From contig NC_012623.1 in the NCBI RefSeq assembly GCF_000022485.1, forward strand, positions 1,240,001-1,304,000: a stretch of DNA of 64,000 bases. The letters run 5' to 3'. This DNA comes from Sulfolobus islandicus Y.N.15.51. GTDB lineage: Archaea > Thermoproteota > Thermoprotei_A > Sulfolobales > Sulfolobaceae. The notes under the pieces are model-generated. The model made no database searches and was not told where the DNA came from. It was given only the letters and a program-made list of their open reading frames with translations. Positions 32,900-42,784 of the stretch are shown here, one piece after another (the first letter of the stretch is position 1; each line of letters begins with the position of its first letter). A program made the position numbers and the translations under genes.

Positions 32900-32999
32900 G
32901 CGGGGGTGCCCGAGCCTGGTCAAAGGGGGCGGACTTAAGACCCCCAAGTAAGAGATCCGCTGGCGAAGGCCTGCACGGGTTCGAATCCCGTCCCCCGCA
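32900..32999 (+). tRNA. tRNA-Leu (TAA) with a short anticodon-loop intron
   Basis: GCGGGGG acceptor paired with CCCCCGC, discriminator A, long variable arm of class II, T-arm ACGGGTTCGAATCCCGT. The anticodon stem GCGGA/TCCGC encloses CTTAAGA once a stretch of about 15 bases (ACCCCCAAGTAAGAG) at the canonical 37/38 site is removed. CCA is not encoded. Confidence 0.93.
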
Positions 33000-33053
33000 T
33001 AATAACTCTATTCGTTCAATTTTTGGAAAAAGAGGAAATTAATACTACAAAAA

Positions 33054-34328
33054 TTAACACGAGATCTCATAATTTGACAAGTAATTCGTGGCCTCTTGTA
33101 GTAAATAACCCTTTAACTCGTTGGGACTCCAATCTGGATTTACAAGTGGTAAAACGCCATTCAGATAATCCCTTACCATTTGCTCATACATTGTCTTCTG
33201 ATTCCTAGTTAAACCGGGATAAGCTTCAATGCAGTTATTTATCGTAGATAAAACCTCATTATACACGTTTTTTAATTCCATAGCCCTCTCCTCAACTTGC
33301 CTATAACCATTTTCATAAGACACTTCAGACCAATCAATGGCAAGTGCAGCCAACTCAGCAATGGCTATTGGAAAAACTGCAGAAATCCCAGCAATAGTCT
33401 TTTTCTCCTTATTAATGGCATCTATTATCATGTTAAATCCCTCGCTTATATTCAGCTCCTTAGTGTAATTTGCGATACCAGCTTTAGTGAAATCAGTGGG
33501 AGACTTAACAACGTCCAAAAAGACGAATTCAACTGGATATTGCAAATTATTACCAAGTGGCACATTAATAGTTATTGTCGAGAAGGATTTGATTAGTCCC
33601 ACTAATCCAAATTCTGAACAATATGTCGCACAGAAGTGTCTACTGAACACTGGAGCACCAATATCAATATCATTAAACTTGAAATCGAGATTAAACGGTT
33701 GAAATACAGTTCCTACTGCAATTCTTGTACAATACTCACTAGGCATGATTTGGTTACAATTATTTAAGACCACATCTATTGGACCATTAACCGTAACTGC
33801 AGGATAATTTGATAAACCTACCCCACTAGCTACTTGCTTAAATAAGGCCAAAGCCAGATAGATGAAAGGATATTGATCAGAAGTAGTACGAAGTTCATCA
33901 GACCTCTCTCCTCCTAACGAACTCCCTATGAGAGTTTTTGAAACATAATAACTACAACCACTACCGGGATAGATTAAATCATCTATACTTCTTGGAGAAG
34001 AAAGCGTTATTTCTGATGCTAAACTTGCGATTGCAACTACTGAAACAACACCTATTGTAGTTATGTAATCCCAAATTGCACCAAGTAGACCTTGGCAAGA
34101 TTTAAACCTAGCTGGATTATACCATTTAATCTGTGCTGATACCCTTTTTAACGGTATAATTCCAATTCCTCCATTACTTATAAAAATATCCCTAGCCTTA
34201 GCAGGCAATTTTACTGAACCCCTAAACGCCGCACCACCTTGATATACTGCAATATTACTACCACCTACCCACACTGGTGATATTCCTCCAATGTAATAGT
34301 ATTCTCCAGTATCCTCAGTCTTAATCAA
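33054..34328 (-). CDS. Unrecognised 424-residue protein, possibly membrane or surface associated
   Basis: I do not recognise this protein. It starts with TTG that overlaps the stop of the small gene upstream (TTGA), so it is probably translationally coupled. Two hydrophobic stretches stand out: about 88-105 (YITTIGVVSVVAIASLA) and about 312-334 (AGISAVFPIAIAELAALAIDW). There are eight cysteines, including CATYC, and many Asn/Gly/Ser-rich beta-like segments, as in exported or viral structural proteins. No signal peptide is evident. Codon use is host-like. It lies between two tRNA-Leu genes with no integrase nearby. A cargo islet or host surface factor are the options. Confidence 0.6.
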   Translation of the reverse strand: MIKTEDTGEYYYIGGISPVWVGGSNIAVYQGGAAFRGSVKLPAKARDIFISNGGIGIIPLKRVSAQIKWYNPARFKSCQGLLGAIWDYITTIGVVSVVAIASLASEITLSSPRSIDDLIYPGSGCSYYVSKTLIGSSLGGERSDELRTTSDQYPFIYLALALFKQVASGVGLSNYPAVTVNGPIDVVLNNCNQIMPSEYCTRIAVGTVFQPFNLDFKFNDIDIGAPVFSRHFCATYCSEFGLVGLIKSFSTITINVPLGNNLQYPVEFVFLDVVKSPTDFTKAGIANYTKELNISEGFNMIIDAINKEKKTIAGISAVFPIAIAELAALAIDWSEVSYENGYRQVEERAMELKNVYNEVLSTINNCIEAYPGLTRNQKTMYEQMVRDYLNGVLPLVNPDWSPNELKGYLLQEATNYLSNYEISC

Positions 34329-34441
34329 AATACCTTGTGTCTAAAAATCTTAGTTTTCAATTCATAAGCACTTGAACTGTTTGACACGGCAACAGCTGAT
34401 ATTCCTTCAGCAACAGCTATGGCAGGATAAATCTCATACAT
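34325..34441 (-). CDS. Small 38-residue peptide upstream of the 424-residue protein
   Basis: ATG at 34439-34441 opens MYEIYPAIAVAEGISAVAVS then NSSSAYELKTKIFRHKVF and stop. Residues 5-20 are hydrophobic and small-residue rich, the rest is basic. It starts 7 bases after the stop of the 51-residue gene and its TGA overlaps the TTG of the 424-residue gene. The precise ATG/TTG-stop couplings support it being translated. No homolog is known to me. Confidence 0.45.
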   Translation of the reverse strand: MYEIYPAIAVAEGISAVAVSNSSSAYELKTKIFRHKVF

Positions 34442-34448
34442 CTTTTTG

Positions 34449-34604
34449 TTACCCCTCTATTTTATATTTATAATACTCTTTCAGTGAAATCATCTCACAC
34501 TGCTGCTGTGCTATGTCTAATGAAGCACCTATTGCTCCAATAATCCCACATATTGTACTTAAGATTGAACTTAGAGATATTTCGGCCGCAGTTCCTACAG
34601 CCAT
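34449..34604 (-). CDS. Small 51-residue hydrophobic peptide, first gene of the cluster
   Basis: MAVGTAAEISLSSILSTICG then IIGAIGASLDIAQQQCEMIS and LKEYYKYKIEG. Residues 9-31 are a glycine/alanine/isoleucine-rich membrane-type helix with one cysteine, resembling small membrane or pilin-like peptides. An AT-rich TATA-like element sits about 26 bases before the ATG, the spacing of a leaderless archaeal transcript. It is followed by two tightly coupled genes. Function unknown. Confidence 0.5.
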   Translation of the reverse strand: MAVGTAAEISLSSILSTICGIIGAIGASLDIAQQQCEMISLKEYYKYKIEG

Positions 34605-34624
34605 ATGAAATTTAACTGGTTAGT

Positions 34625-34637
34625 GTTTAAATATTTT
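34625..34637 (-). promoter_or_regulatory. TATA-like element for the 51/38/424-residue cluster
   Basis: Minus-strand AAATATTTAAACA lies 22-33 bases upstream of the ATG at 34604. That distance matches leaderless transcription from a TATA centre about 26 bases before the start. Sequence evidence only. Confidence 0.45.
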
Positions 34638-34944
34638 TCATAATAATAGGAAGTTGATATGTATACGCATTTATCCATGTAACCATTAAAATCGTGCTTA
34701 AAAGAAAAATGTAATCCTTCTAAAGTTAGGGTCATTCACGCATCCTTTGCGAATTCAGTTTATTTAAAGAATCGTAATGAATTTAATCAAATACCACCCC
34801 ACTGACTAGGTGGAGATCCACGCTCAGTAGTTTACTTTGTTTTATCCATATTATTCATAAATTACAATTCACAAAAGAGACTTGAATCGCCCAAAGTTAT
34901 AATGGTAATAATTTATTACCAAAAACTTCTACTTACTTTAACAT
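34638..34944. other. Gene-free AT-rich spacer before tRNA-Leu (CAG)
   Basis: About 300 bases between the small-gene cluster and tRNA-Leu (CAG). It holds a 46-codon minus-strand frame (34595-34735) without supporting features, a GC-richer island around 34795-34825 containing two CCACC/GGTGG arms, and the tRNA promoter zone. I see no IS end, no C/D motif set and no repeat of neighbouring tRNA sequence. Confidence 0.4.
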
Positions 34945-35029
34945 GCGGGGGTGCCCGAGCTAGGTCGAAGGGGGTAGGCTCAGGCCCTACTGGCGAAGGC
35001 CTTCGCGGGTTCAAATCCCGCCCCCCGCA
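34945..35029 (+). tRNA. tRNA-Leu (CAG)
   Basis: Class II tRNA of 85 bases: acceptor GCGGGGG with CCCCCGC, discriminator A, anticodon stem GTAGG/CCTAC around CTCAGGC, long variable arm. No intron and no encoded CCA. The SAH hydrolase gene follows closely on the same strand. Confidence 0.95.
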
Positions 35030-35104
35030 GTGATAAAATTTGCATACTTGGATAAACAGATAAAAATCCTAAGCTTTTTATGTTCTTTCGATAAAAAACT
35101 TCCG

Positions 35105-36358
35105 ATGAGCTACAAAATAAAAGACCTTTCTCTCGCAAGTGAGGGAAAAAAGCAAATAGAATGGGCAGAAAGACACATGCCAACATTGATGGAAATAAGG
35201 AAGAGATTTGAAGCTGAAAAACCACTAAAAGGTATTAACATATCAGCAGTACTTCACGTTACCAAGGAAACAGCAGCACTAGTTAAAACCCTTAAAATAG
35301 GTGGAGCTAACGTTGCTTTAGCTGGAAGTAATCCCCTTTCAACTCAAGATGATGTAGCAGCAGCCTTAGTAGAGGAAGGAATCTCAGTATTCGCATGGAA
35401 AGGAGAAAATGAGACAGAATATTATTCCAATATTGAAAGTATTGTAAAGATTCACGAGCCAAATATTGTAATGGATGATGGTGCTGATTTACACGCTTAC
35501 ATTCATGAAAAGGTAAGTTCTAAACTTGATATTTATGGCGGAACTGAAGAAACCACAACTGGTGTTATTAGACTTAAGGCAATGGAGAAGGACGGTGTCC
35601 TTAAGTATCCTCTCATCGCAGTAAACAACGCATATACCAAGTACCTTTTCGATAACAGATATGGAACTGGACAAAGTGCCATAGATGGAATACTTAGGGC
35701 TACAAACATTCTAATTGCAGGTAAAATCACAGTTGTAGCTGGATATGGATGGGTAGGTAGGGGAATAGCTAATAGATTAAGAGGAATGGGTGCTAGAGTC
35801 ATAGTAACTGAAGTAGATCCAATAAGAGCGCTTGAAGCAGTAATGGATGGCTTTGACGTTATGCCTATTGCAGAGGCCTCAAAGGTCGGTGACATATTCG
35901 TAACAGCTACTGGAAATACAAAGGCTATAAGAGTAGAGCATATGCTCAATATGAAAGATGGTGCAATCTTATCTAATGCAGGACACTTTAACGTAGAGGT
36001 GGACGTAAAAGGGTTAAAGGAGACTGCAGTTAAGGTAAGAAACATAAGACCTTATGTTGATGAGTATACTTTACCTAACGGTAAGAAAGTGTACTTACTA
36101 GCAGATGGTAGGTTAGTAAATTTAGCTGCAGCAGAGGGTCATCCTAGCGAAGTAATGGATATGAGCTTTGCAAATCAAGCTTTAGCCGTAGAATACCTAG
36201 TTAAGAATAGAGGAAAATTAGAGAAGAAAGTGTATAATATGCCAATGGAATTGGATTACGAAGTGGCTAGAATAAAGTTGAAATCCATGGGTATTCAAAT
36301 TGACGAGTTGACGGAGGAGCAAAAAGAGTACTTGGAACAATGGAAATCAGGGACCTAA
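35105..36358 (+). CDS. ahcY: S-adenosylhomocysteine hydrolase
   Basis: 417 residues from ATG 35105 ([28 protein letters not shown]), NAD-dependent, splitting SAH into adenosine and homocysteine so that methylation can continue. Markers: [26 protein letters not shown], the NAD fold [36 protein letters not shown] and late [25 protein letters not shown]. The frame extends 25 codons further up to the tRNA, but TTTTTATG at about 35076-35083 looks like a TATA box 24 bases before the chosen ATG, implying a leaderless mRNA. Confidence 0.96.
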   Translation: MSYKIKDLSLASEGKKQIEWAERHMPTLMEIRKRFEAEKPLKGINISAVLHVTKETAALVKTLKIGGANVALAGSNPLSTQDDVAAALVEEGISVFAWKGENETEYYSNIESIVKIHEPNIVMDDGADLHAYIHEKVSSKLDIYGGTEETTTGVIRLKAMEKDGVLKYPLIAVNNAYTKYLFDNRYGTGQSAIDGILRATNILIAGKITVVAGYGWVGRGIANRLRGMGARVIVTEVDPIRALEAVMDGFDVMPIAEASKVGDIFVTATGNTKAIRVEHMLNMKDGAILSNAGHFNVEVDVKGLKETAVKVRNIRPYVDEYTLPNGKKVYLLADGRLVNLAAAEGHPSEVMDMSFANQALAVEYLVKNRGKLEKKVYNMPMELDYEVARIKLKSMGIQIDELTEEQKEYLEQWKSGT

Positions 36359-36406
36359 AGGTTTAAACGCAAGTCTTAAAAACAGTTTTTCAGTTATTGT
36401 ATATGT

Positions 36407-36480
36407 GGGCCCGTAGCTTAGCTCGGTAGAGCGCTCGGCTCATAACCGAGTGGTCAGGGGTTCAAATCCCCTCGGGCCCA
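36407..36480 (+). tRNA. tRNA with CAT anticodon, probably elongator Met
   Basis: 74 bases: GGGCCCG/CGGGCCC acceptor, discriminator A, anticodon stem CTCGG/CCGAG around CTCATAA, T-arm AGGGGTTCAAATCCCCT. It lacks the initiator features (A1:U72 type start and three GC pairs under the anticodon). The CAT-reading tRNA-Ile2, whose C34 is agmatidinylated, is an alternative I cannot exclude. No intron. Confidence 0.85.
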
Positions 36481-36483
36481 TGA

Positions 36484-36678
36484 AATTTTTACTTTGAATT
36501 TGCTAATACACTGCGCAGAAATAAAAAGATTAAACATAAGGCTAAATTAGGAAAAGATTACAAACCAAGGTTTACAAGTTTCAAATCCAATTGGACTCTT
36601 GAAGAGGTTAAAAATGATTTATTAGACGTTGCCAACTATTATTTTGTATACTATGGAATACTAATGTATAAAGTATAG
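36484..36678 (+). pseudogene. Gene remnant directly after the CAT tRNA
   Basis: An open frame of 64 codons without a proper start lies immediately 3' of the tRNA. It encodes a coherent protein-like text (FEFANTLRRNKKIKHKAKLG, then YKPRFTSFKSNWTLEEVKND and LLDVANYYFVYYGILMYKV). The frame continues beyond its TAG with basic residues to another stop at about 36735. It looks like the tail of a lost gene. The family is not recognised. The rest of the 350-base gap up to tRNA-Ser is AT-rich with no gene. Confidence 0.4.
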
Positions 36679-36833
36679 AGTAGGCGTAGCCAGACTAAAC
36701 TCCGTGCTAAATACAATAAGAAAGATCTACTTTAAATGATAGGATTGCACAATGAGGTAAATGAGGAACAATCACCTAAAATGTTATGTTAGTTAGACCT
36801 TATTATTTTAAAAATTCTATAGGAATCAATATA

Positions 36834-36941
36834 CGCCGGGGACGGGATTCGAACCCGTGTGCCTCAGAGAGGCAGTAGGTCCCTCGCAGTGACGCTGGAA
36901 AGGTCTCGAGCCTACCCCCTTGACCGCTCGGGCACCCCGGC
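36834..36941 (-). tRNA. tRNA-Ser (CGA) with intron
   Basis: Minus-strand GCCGGGG acceptor with CCCCGGC, discriminator G, class II variable arm, T-arm ACGGGTTCGAATCCCGT. Anticodon stem GTAGG/CCTAC; the loop CTCGAGA is interrupted after position 37 by about 24 bases (ACCTTTCCAGCGTCACTGCGAGGG), the canonical archaeal intron site. Confidence 0.92.
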
Positions 36942-36973
36942 AATTAAATATATATCGATAAAAATTTAAAAAA

Positions 36974-37879
36974 TTACGCAGGAACGTAAATCGGATCTTT
37001 CTCCGTGGATACTTTGGTTATCTTCTTGAATTCACTTTTTATATTCTTAGGCAAACTAAACGAAATCTTATGAGAATAGTCATCATAGAACCTTAGCTGT
37101 CCACTAATACGTTCCCTTATTCTGGAATTTACTTCATCCTCCGAAAGTAAGTCTGGCCTTACTCCCCCATAAACGAATCCCCATAATCCATCAAAGGATG
37201 CCATATATGTGTATGAAGCTGAGGCTTCCTTAAACACCTCCTTTATAGTATTGTAAATCGTCACATATACTTCTAGAGAAAATGATGGAGATGTAGCTTG
37301 TGTTACTATACCACCTCCTTGATTTAATATTCCTCTCAATTTCTCATAGAACTCCTTAGTGTAAAGCATGTATGACGTGGAATCCTTGATCGGATCTGTT
37401 AGATCTAGAATTATAGCGTCGTATTTATCCTTTGTTTCATTTATAAACTTTAGACCATCAGTAATTATTAGGCTAGTCCTCTTATCCTCAAAAGCTCCTT
37501 GATGCCATTCATATAAATATTTCTTAGCAAATTCTATAACCTTCTCGTCTATATCAACCATTACTGCTTTTTCTACAGACTTATACTTAAGAACCTCCCT
37601 AAGAGTTGCACCCTCTCCGCCACCTAAAATTAGCACATTCTTAGGAGGTTTTGGCAATGATAGCAATAAGGGGTGAACTAACAATTCATGATAAATGTGC
37701 TCGTCGTAAAGAGTTGATTGCACTTTTCCATCTATTATAAGTCCTTTTCCAAACCTGGTAAATTCTACTAATGTAACGTGTTGGTACGGGGTCTTCTCTT
37801 CAGCGAATACTTTTTCTATTAGGTGACCGTGAAACTCGTATGGCGTTTGCCATTCTAGAAGCCAATGCCAACCAAACAT
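36974..37879 (-). CDS. speE: Polyamine aminopropyltransferase (spermidine synthase)
   Basis: A 301-residue spermidine-synthase-fold enzyme that transfers aminopropyl from decarboxylated SAM. N-terminal beta domain, then SAM-like motif [34 protein letters not shown] (about 81-114) and catalytic-loop text [12 protein letters not shown]. The YxxxxH-type entry [12 protein letters not shown] is present. Crenarchaeal enzymes often accept other diamines, so thermospermine or norspermidine are possible products. It shares its first base with the L37e stop. Confidence 0.92.
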   Translation of the reverse strand: MFGWHWLLEWQTPYEFHGHLIEKVFAEEKTPYQHVTLVEFTRFGKGLIIDGKVQSTLYDEHIYHELLVHPLLLSLPKPPKNVLILGGGEGATLREVLKYKSVEKAVMVDIDEKVIEFAKKYLYEWHQGAFEDKRTSLIITDGLKFINETKDKYDAIILDLTDPIKDSTSYMLYTKEFYEKLRGILNQGGGIVTQATSPSFSLEVYVTIYNTIKEVFKEASASYTYMASFDGLWGFVYGGVRPDLLSEDEVNSRIRERISGQLRFYDDYSHKISFSLPKNIKSEFKKITKVSTEKDPIYVPA

Positions 37880-38064
37880 TATCTTATTCTGACCCCATTA
37901 ACCTTTTTATTTTGCCAACTGTATCTCCTTATCTTCTTCGTCTTTCCAAATCCACAAGCTGCACAGTAGTGCTTACTTACGTTATAAGCGTTCCTACCAC
38001 ATCTCCTACACCTTATGTGAGTATGAGATTTGTTAATCTTTCCAAATGACGGTGTGCCTTTCAT
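37879..38064 (-). CDS. rpl37e: 50S ribosomal protein L37e
   Basis: A 61-residue zinc-finger protein with cysteines 19, 22, 34 and 37 (CRRC...CAAC). [27 protein letters not shown] is the family signature. It lies between the Sm-like protein and speE, the conserved LSm-L37e pairing of archaea. Confidence 0.96.
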   Translation of the reverse strand: MKGTPSFGKINKSHTHIRCRRCGRNAYNVSKHYCAACGFGKTKKIRRYSWQNKKVNGVRIR

Positions 38065-38078
38065 TTTAGCTCACCTAA

Positions 38079-38318
38079 CTAAGAAGTTTGTAGAGGAGAA
38101 ATTAGAATTACGTTATCTCCTCTTATTACTATGGTTCCTAACTTTTTACCACTACCATCACTTTGTATCTCTTCTGAGTCTGATAGGACTAAATTCATAT
38201 GCTGATCATAGCTCCTCAGTGTGCCTCTTACTTCCTTATTTCCCTTTAGTTTAACTAATACTAGATTATTTAATGACTCTGCCAATACCTTATGCGCTGT
38301 TTCTGCCAAAAAATTCAC
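38079..38318 (-). CDS. Sm-like archaeal protein (LSm/SmAP)
   Basis: A 79-residue Sm fold. Sm1 motif: [29 protein letters not shown]; Sm2: [15 protein letters not shown]. It forms heptameric rings that bind U-rich RNA. It is 14 bases upstream of L37e and co-transcribed with it. Confidence 0.93.
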   Translation of the reverse strand: MNFLAETAHKVLAESLNNLVLVKLKGNKEVRGTLRSYDQHMNLVLSDSEEIQSDGSGKKLGTIVIRGDNVILISPLQTS

Positions 38319-38366
38319 CTATCAAAATCATCTTGAGCTAGATTTAAAAATTATTGGGTAAAGAAG

Positions 38367-38455
38367 TCCCGCCGCGGGGACTTGAACCCCGGACCACCCG
38401 GTTACTGTCCCCTATCTACAGCCGGGCGCTCTAAACCGGGCTGAGCTACGGCGGG
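38367..38455 (-). tRNA. tRNA-Tyr (GTA) with intron
   Basis: Minus-strand acceptor CCCGCCG with CGGCGGG and discriminator A, with the unusual archaeal C1:G72 pair expected for tRNA-Tyr. Anticodon stem CCCGG/CCGGG around CTGTAGA after removal of about 13 bases at the 37/38 site. 89 bases in total. Confidence 0.93.
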
Positions 38456-38456
38456 T

Positions 38457-38670
38457 CTAATTAGACTTATTTAAGTTATCAATTATAAGTTTTATTGCGG
38501 TCTTGTCAGTCGGAAACGTTATATGTTTTTTATCAACTAGCACTATGCCGAATGATTTAGCTACTTTTTTGTGTATATAGTTTCTAAAAGAGTTCCTTCA
38601 CACCTTAGGTTGTTCTCTTTATCGATTCATCTAAAAGCTTATTAATTTGGTTTATTTTGTCTTGACGCAT
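38457..38670 (-). pseudogene. Degenerate coding remnant beside tRNA-Tyr
   Basis: In the 284-base gap the minus strand shows broken protein-like text. ATG at 38670 gives MRQDKINQINKLLDESIKRTT then a stop. Another frame closer to the tRNA reads VAKSFGIVLVDKKHITFPTD and KTAIKLIIDNLNKSN to a TAG at 38457. Joining them needs a frameshift and a stop suppression, so this is most likely a decayed gene. I do not recognise the family. Confidence 0.35.
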
Positions 38671-38743
38671 TGAGAAGGCTACTTGCTTGTTGTTTTTCAG
38701 TAGTTTTAAAAACTAACCCAGAATGTATTTTTAGGGCTGGATA

Positions 38744-39451
38744 ATGTTTAAGAATAACGACTTTATTTATATCGAATATACTGCAAGAATCAAGGATACT
38801 GGAGAAATTGTTGATACAACTAATGAAGAGGAGGCAAAGAAGGCTAATATTTATGATGAGACTAGAACTTATGGTCCTAGACTTGTGATTTTAGGTGAAA
38901 ATAGGCTAATTAAGGGATTGGAAGAGGCTTTATATAATTTTAATTTGAACGAGGAGAAAACGATAGAAATCCCACCTGAGAAGGCATATGGTGAAAGAGA
39001 TAATAGTAAAATTAAGATTGTACCTCTAGGAGAATTGAGAAGGCAAGGTATAACGCCAGTTCCAAACAATGTATTGAGATTAAGTGATGGTAGTCTTGCA
39101 GTAATAAGGAGTATAAGTGGAGGTAGGGTTGTTTTAGATCTAAATCACCCACTTGCTGGAAGGACTTTGATGTATAATGTTAAGGTCGTCAAGGTTCTCG
39201 ATAACGCTAAGGATAAGGTTATGGCTTTGATAGAGAGGAGATTTTCCTCAAAGTACGCCAGTGGTTTTAACGTCGAGCTTGATGATGGGAAGAAGAGTGT
39301 TAGAATTACTATACCAAAGGATCTTTATCTGGTGGAGGATTTACAAATTAATGTTTACTCTTTAGCTTATGAAATAGTAAGCTATGTTTTGGCAGATTAT
39401 ACTGTGGAGATTTTACAACAATATACTAAAAGTACTTTCTCTTCGTCTTAA
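38744..39451 (+). CDS. FKBP-type peptidyl-prolyl isomerase (SlyD-like, long form)
   Basis: A 235-residue isomerase. FKBP domain text: [60 protein letters not shown], and an IF (insert-in-flap) chaperone domain at about 85-150 ending [19 protein letters not shown]. The last 80 residues are the C-terminal domain common in archaeal long FKBPs. It is convergent with the G1P dehydrogenase gene, overlapping by 4 bases. Confidence 0.9.
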   Translation: MFKNNDFIYIEYTARIKDTGEIVDTTNEEEAKKANIYDETRTYGPRLVILGENRLIKGLEEALYNFNLNEEKTIEIPPEKAYGERDNSKIKIVPLGELRRQGITPVPNNVLRLSDGSLAVIRSISGGRVVLDLNHPLAGRTLMYNVKVVKVLDNAKDKVMALIERRFSSKYASGFNVELDDGKKSVRITIPKDLYLVEDLQINVYSLAYEIVSYVLADYTVEILQQYTKSTFSSS

Positions 39452-40503
39452 TCTATAATTTTTGTTACTCTTGCTATTTTTTCTGCAGAACTCCAAGTTA
39501 AACCCCTATCCCCTAAGATTGTGTACCTCTCTGGTCTTATAGTATGAGCTATGGTTAAGGCTTTTATTACTTCTTCATCAGAAAGACCTAAGTCTTTGGC
39601 TTTTACTGGGAATCCTATTTTTTTAAGTCTGTCTCTTATTATTTTCCAATTTATGCCATGCAAGTAGGCCATAATAATTGTTCCTAAACCAACAAGTTCA
39701 CCATGCAATACCCCCTCTGGGTGTAATAACTCAACCGCATGTGCAAAGAGATGTTCAGAGCCACTTGCTGGTCTGGTGCTTCCAGCCATTCCCATTGCTA
39801 CTCCGCTACTTATTAGTGCTTCTATTAGCATTCTTACACCGTACTTTATGTCCTTATTTATTATCTTAGTGCATTGAAATGCATGCTTTGCTGACATTAA
39901 CGCTAAAGATGCCGTGTAATCGCCATAATATTCTCCTCTTAACTTAGCCGCTAACCTCCAATCTCTCACTGCTATTATTTTCCCTATTGTATCCCCTATT
40001 CCTGCGTTTATTAATCTTCTTGGGGACAAGCTTAGAATTTCTATGTCTGCAATAATTGCTAATGGTTCTTTTGCCTTTACCGAAACTGGCTTTTGTAATC
40101 CTTTTATTGAAGCGAATGGCGATGTGATTCCATCGTGTGATGGAGAGGTAGGTATACTGACGAATTCTAGGTTATTCCTAAACGCTGCGTATTTCGTAAC
40201 GTCTATAACTTTCCCTCCACCTATTCCTAGCAATATATTAGGATTAACCTTCTTAACAACCTCCTCTACCTTATATACATCGTCTAAAGTAGCAGTATCT
40301 ATTTCGATTACCTCATATTTAGCATTTTTTGGAAGATTTTCTATAACTCTATCCGCTATTTTCTTAGTATATTTTGTTCCTGTAACTATTAGAAATGGAG
40401 AAGTTATGCCTAGTTGCGAGAAGTAAATAGAAATGTCATATATTATGTCATGTCCTACGAAAACCCTTCTAGGTAAACTGATTACGTGTTCTTTTACATT
40501 CAC
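39448..40503 (-). CDS. egsA: sn-Glycerol-1-phosphate dehydrogenase
   Basis: A 351-residue enzyme that reduces DHAP to sn-glycerol-1-phosphate, the backbone of archaeal lipids. NAD(P)-binding [34 protein letters not shown], metal-ligand regions [10 protein letters not shown] and [30 protein letters not shown] (His ligands about 247-263). Its length is typical. A TATA-like AAATCTTC/TTTAAATATT region lies in the 69-base divergent spacer with aCPSF1. Confidence 0.95.
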   Translation of the reverse strand: MNVKEHVISLPRRVFVGHDIIYDISIYFSQLGITSPFLIVTGTKYTKKIADRVIENLPKNAKYEVIEIDTATLDDVYKVEEVVKKVNPNILLGIGGGKVIDVTKYAAFRNNLEFVSIPTSPSHDGITSPFASIKGLQKPVSVKAKEPLAIIADIEILSLSPRRLINAGIGDTIGKIIAVRDWRLAAKLRGEYYGDYTASLALMSAKHAFQCTKIINKDIKYGVRMLIEALISSGVAMGMAGSTRPASGSEHLFAHAVELLHPEGVLHGELVGLGTIIMAYLHGINWKIIRDRLKKIGFPVKAKDLGLSDEEVIKALTIAHTIRPERYTILGDRGLTWSSAEKIARVTKIID

Positions 40504-40572
40504 ATATAAAAGGAGAAGATTTAAATATTAAAAATTAGCATAGATAAGTTCAGTTGTAGCTATTTCTTAAAG

Positions 40573-42492
40573 TTGGTGAATAGATTGGCATCTCTAAATA
40601 GGATTAACACAATATCGTTAATATACTCTGAACTAAAAGATTTGGGAATAACCAGAATTGAATATGAAGGACCTACAATAGCGGTATATGTAAAGAAGCC
40701 GACAATGGTAACAGAAAAGGGGGAAGTAATAAAGAAGATTGCCAAGGATATTAAAAAGAGAATAATAATAAAGGCAGATCCTTCAGTAAGGAAGGATAAG
40801 AAGGAAGCTGTTGAAATAATAAAGAACATTGTACCTACGGAAGCTGAAATTGTGGATATAAAATTTGACGATGACTTAGGTGAGGTATTAATAAAAGCGA
40901 AAAAACCAGGGTTAGTAATAGGAAAAGGTGGCTCATTACAACAAAGGATATTTGCGGAGACATTTTGGAAGGCTGAAATAGTTAGAGAACCGCCAATAAG
41001 GTCTAGGACATATGACAGTATTCTAGAGCATATTTACAATGAGACTGAATATAGAGCTAAAATACTAAAGGTTTTTGGAGAAAGGATACATAGGGAGACA
41101 GTATTTCAAGATAAGTACGTGAGAATTACGGCATTAGGAGGCTTTCTAGAAGTTGGACGATCTGCAGTATTAGTAGAAACTCCAGAAAGTAAAGTATTGC
41201 TAGATGTGGGACTTAACCCTAGCGCGAATATGTTTGGAGAGAAATTGTTTCCTAGGCTTGACATTGACCAATTAAAAATAGAGGAGTTAGATGCTGTAGT
41301 TATCACACATGCACATTTAGATCATTGCGGAATGGTGCCATTTCTCTTTAAGTATGGATATGAGGGGCCAGTATACACTACTGTACCAACAAGGGATATA
41401 ATGGCATTAATGCAATTAGACTCGCTTGACGTTGTAGAGAAGGAAGGCAAACCTATACCTTACTCCGCTAAAGAAGTAAGAAAAGAGCTATTACATACAA
41501 TAACGTTAGATTATGGAGAGGTTACTGACATTGCCCCAGACATAAGGTTAACATTCTATAATGCTGGTCACATATTAGGATCTGCAATGGCTCATTTGCA
41601 CATTGGCGATGGAAAACATAACATAGTCTATACTGGCGATTTCAAATACGCGAAAACCAAATTGCTTGATAAGGCAAATACGGAATTCCCGAGGGTTGAT
41701 ACGCTAATCATGGAAACTACCTATGGAGCACAAGATCAGCCAAATAGAGAAGAATCGGAATTAGAGTTGTTAGAGATTATAAATAAAACGCTTAATAGAG
41801 GAGGGAAAGTATTAATTCCAGTACTAGCTGTGGGAAGAGGACAAGAAATTATGCTTATAATAAACGATTTCATGAAAAAGAAGCTTATTCCGGAAGTTCC
41901 AGTTTATGTAACGGGATTAGTTGATGAAGTTACAGCTATACATAATGCATATCCGGAATGGCTAGGAAGGGAAGTAAGAGAGGAAATTCTATACAAGGAT
42001 GAAAACCCGTTTACCTCAGAACACTTTAAGAGAATTGAAGGATATAAAGAGGATATAGCAAAAGGTGAACCTTCTATAATTTTAGCAACCTCCGGAATGT
42101 TAAACGGAGGCCCAGCTGTGGAGTTCTTCAAGACCATGGCGCCAGATCCTAAAAATGCAATAATATTTGTAAGCTATCAAGCAGAGGGCACATTAGGCAG
42201 AAAAGTGAGAGATGGCGCAAAAGAAGTGCAAATTCTAGATAGGGATGGAAGAGTGGAGTCAATACAAATTAATATGGAAGTAGAGGCAGTTGAAGGATTT
42301 TCTGGACACTCTGATAGAAGGCAATTGTTTAACTTCCTTAGAACCATTGAACCAAAGCCTAAAAATATAATATTAAATCACGGAGAAGCGTCAGCAATAA
42401 AGGCATTCGCGAACTATATAAGAGATGATAGATTGGGATATAAGCCTTTTATATACACCCCAGCAATATTGGATAGCCTAAGAGTAGCCTAA
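40573..42492 (+). CDS. Archaeal CPSF-type beta-CASP ribonuclease (aCPSF1/FttA)
   Basis: 639 residues: two KH domains (about 1-145, with [13 protein letters not shown]), metallo-beta-lactamase core ([14 protein letters not shown] with HxHx[27 protein letters not shown]), beta-CASP insert, and late motifs [14 protein letters not shown] and [13 protein letters not shown]. In archaea it terminates transcription and trims RNA 3' ends. The start is TTG 40573 or the adjacent GTG 40576. Confidence 0.95.
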   Translation: MVNRLASLNRINTISLIYSELKDLGITRIEYEGPTIAVYVKKPTMVTEKGEVIKKIAKDIKKRIIIKADPSVRKDKKEAVEIIKNIVPTEAEIVDIKFDDDLGEVLIKAKKPGLVIGKGGSLQQRIFAETFWKAEIVREPPIRSRTYDSILEHIYNETEYRAKILKVFGERIHRETVFQDKYVRITALGGFLEVGRSAVLVETPESKVLLDVGLNPSANMFGEKLFPRLDIDQLKIEELDAVVITHAHLDHCGMVPFLFKYGYEGPVYTTVPTRDIMALMQLDSLDVVEKEGKPIPYSAKEVRKELLHTITLDYGEVTDIAPDIRLTFYNAGHILGSAMAHLHIGDGKHNIVYTGDFKYAKTKLLDKANTEFPRVDTLIMETTYGAQDQPNREESELELLEIINKTLNRGGKVLIPVLAVGRGQEIMLIINDFMKKKLIPEVPVYVTGLVDEVTAIHNAYPEWLGREVREEILYKDENPFTSEHFKRIEGYKEDIAKGEPSIILATSGMLNGGPAVEFFKTMAPDPKNAIIFVSYQAEGTLGRKVRDGAKEVQILDRDGRVESIQINMEVEAVEGFSGHSDRRQLFNFLRTIEPKPKNIILNHGEASAIKAFANYIRDDRLGYKPFIYTPAILDSLRVA

Positions 42493-42533
42493 AGAAAACT
42501 TTTAAAGTGAAATCGTAATAATCAAATAATCAG

Positions 42534-42609
<76 letters not shown>

Positions 42610-42784
42610 CTAACTGTATCTCTTTTTCCAAGGAATTAATTAACAAATATTATCAAACAGTTAAACATTGTTATAGTGTAAGACGATGATAATAATAACA
42701 GTAATAAATAGTTATCATTTACTCTTTTTCTATAAAACTATAATATTAAAAATTTTTAAAGAATAAATTAACTAATAGAAATGG

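Noticed and set aside
34595-34735. 46-codon minus-strand frame before the 51-residue gene
   Set aside because: It runs through the promoter of that gene and overlaps its start; composition and context give no support.
35030-35104. GTG start for SAH hydrolase immediately after tRNA-Leu
   Set aside because: The extra 25 residues do not belong to the enzyme and contain the probable TATA box; ATG 35105 matches the family start.
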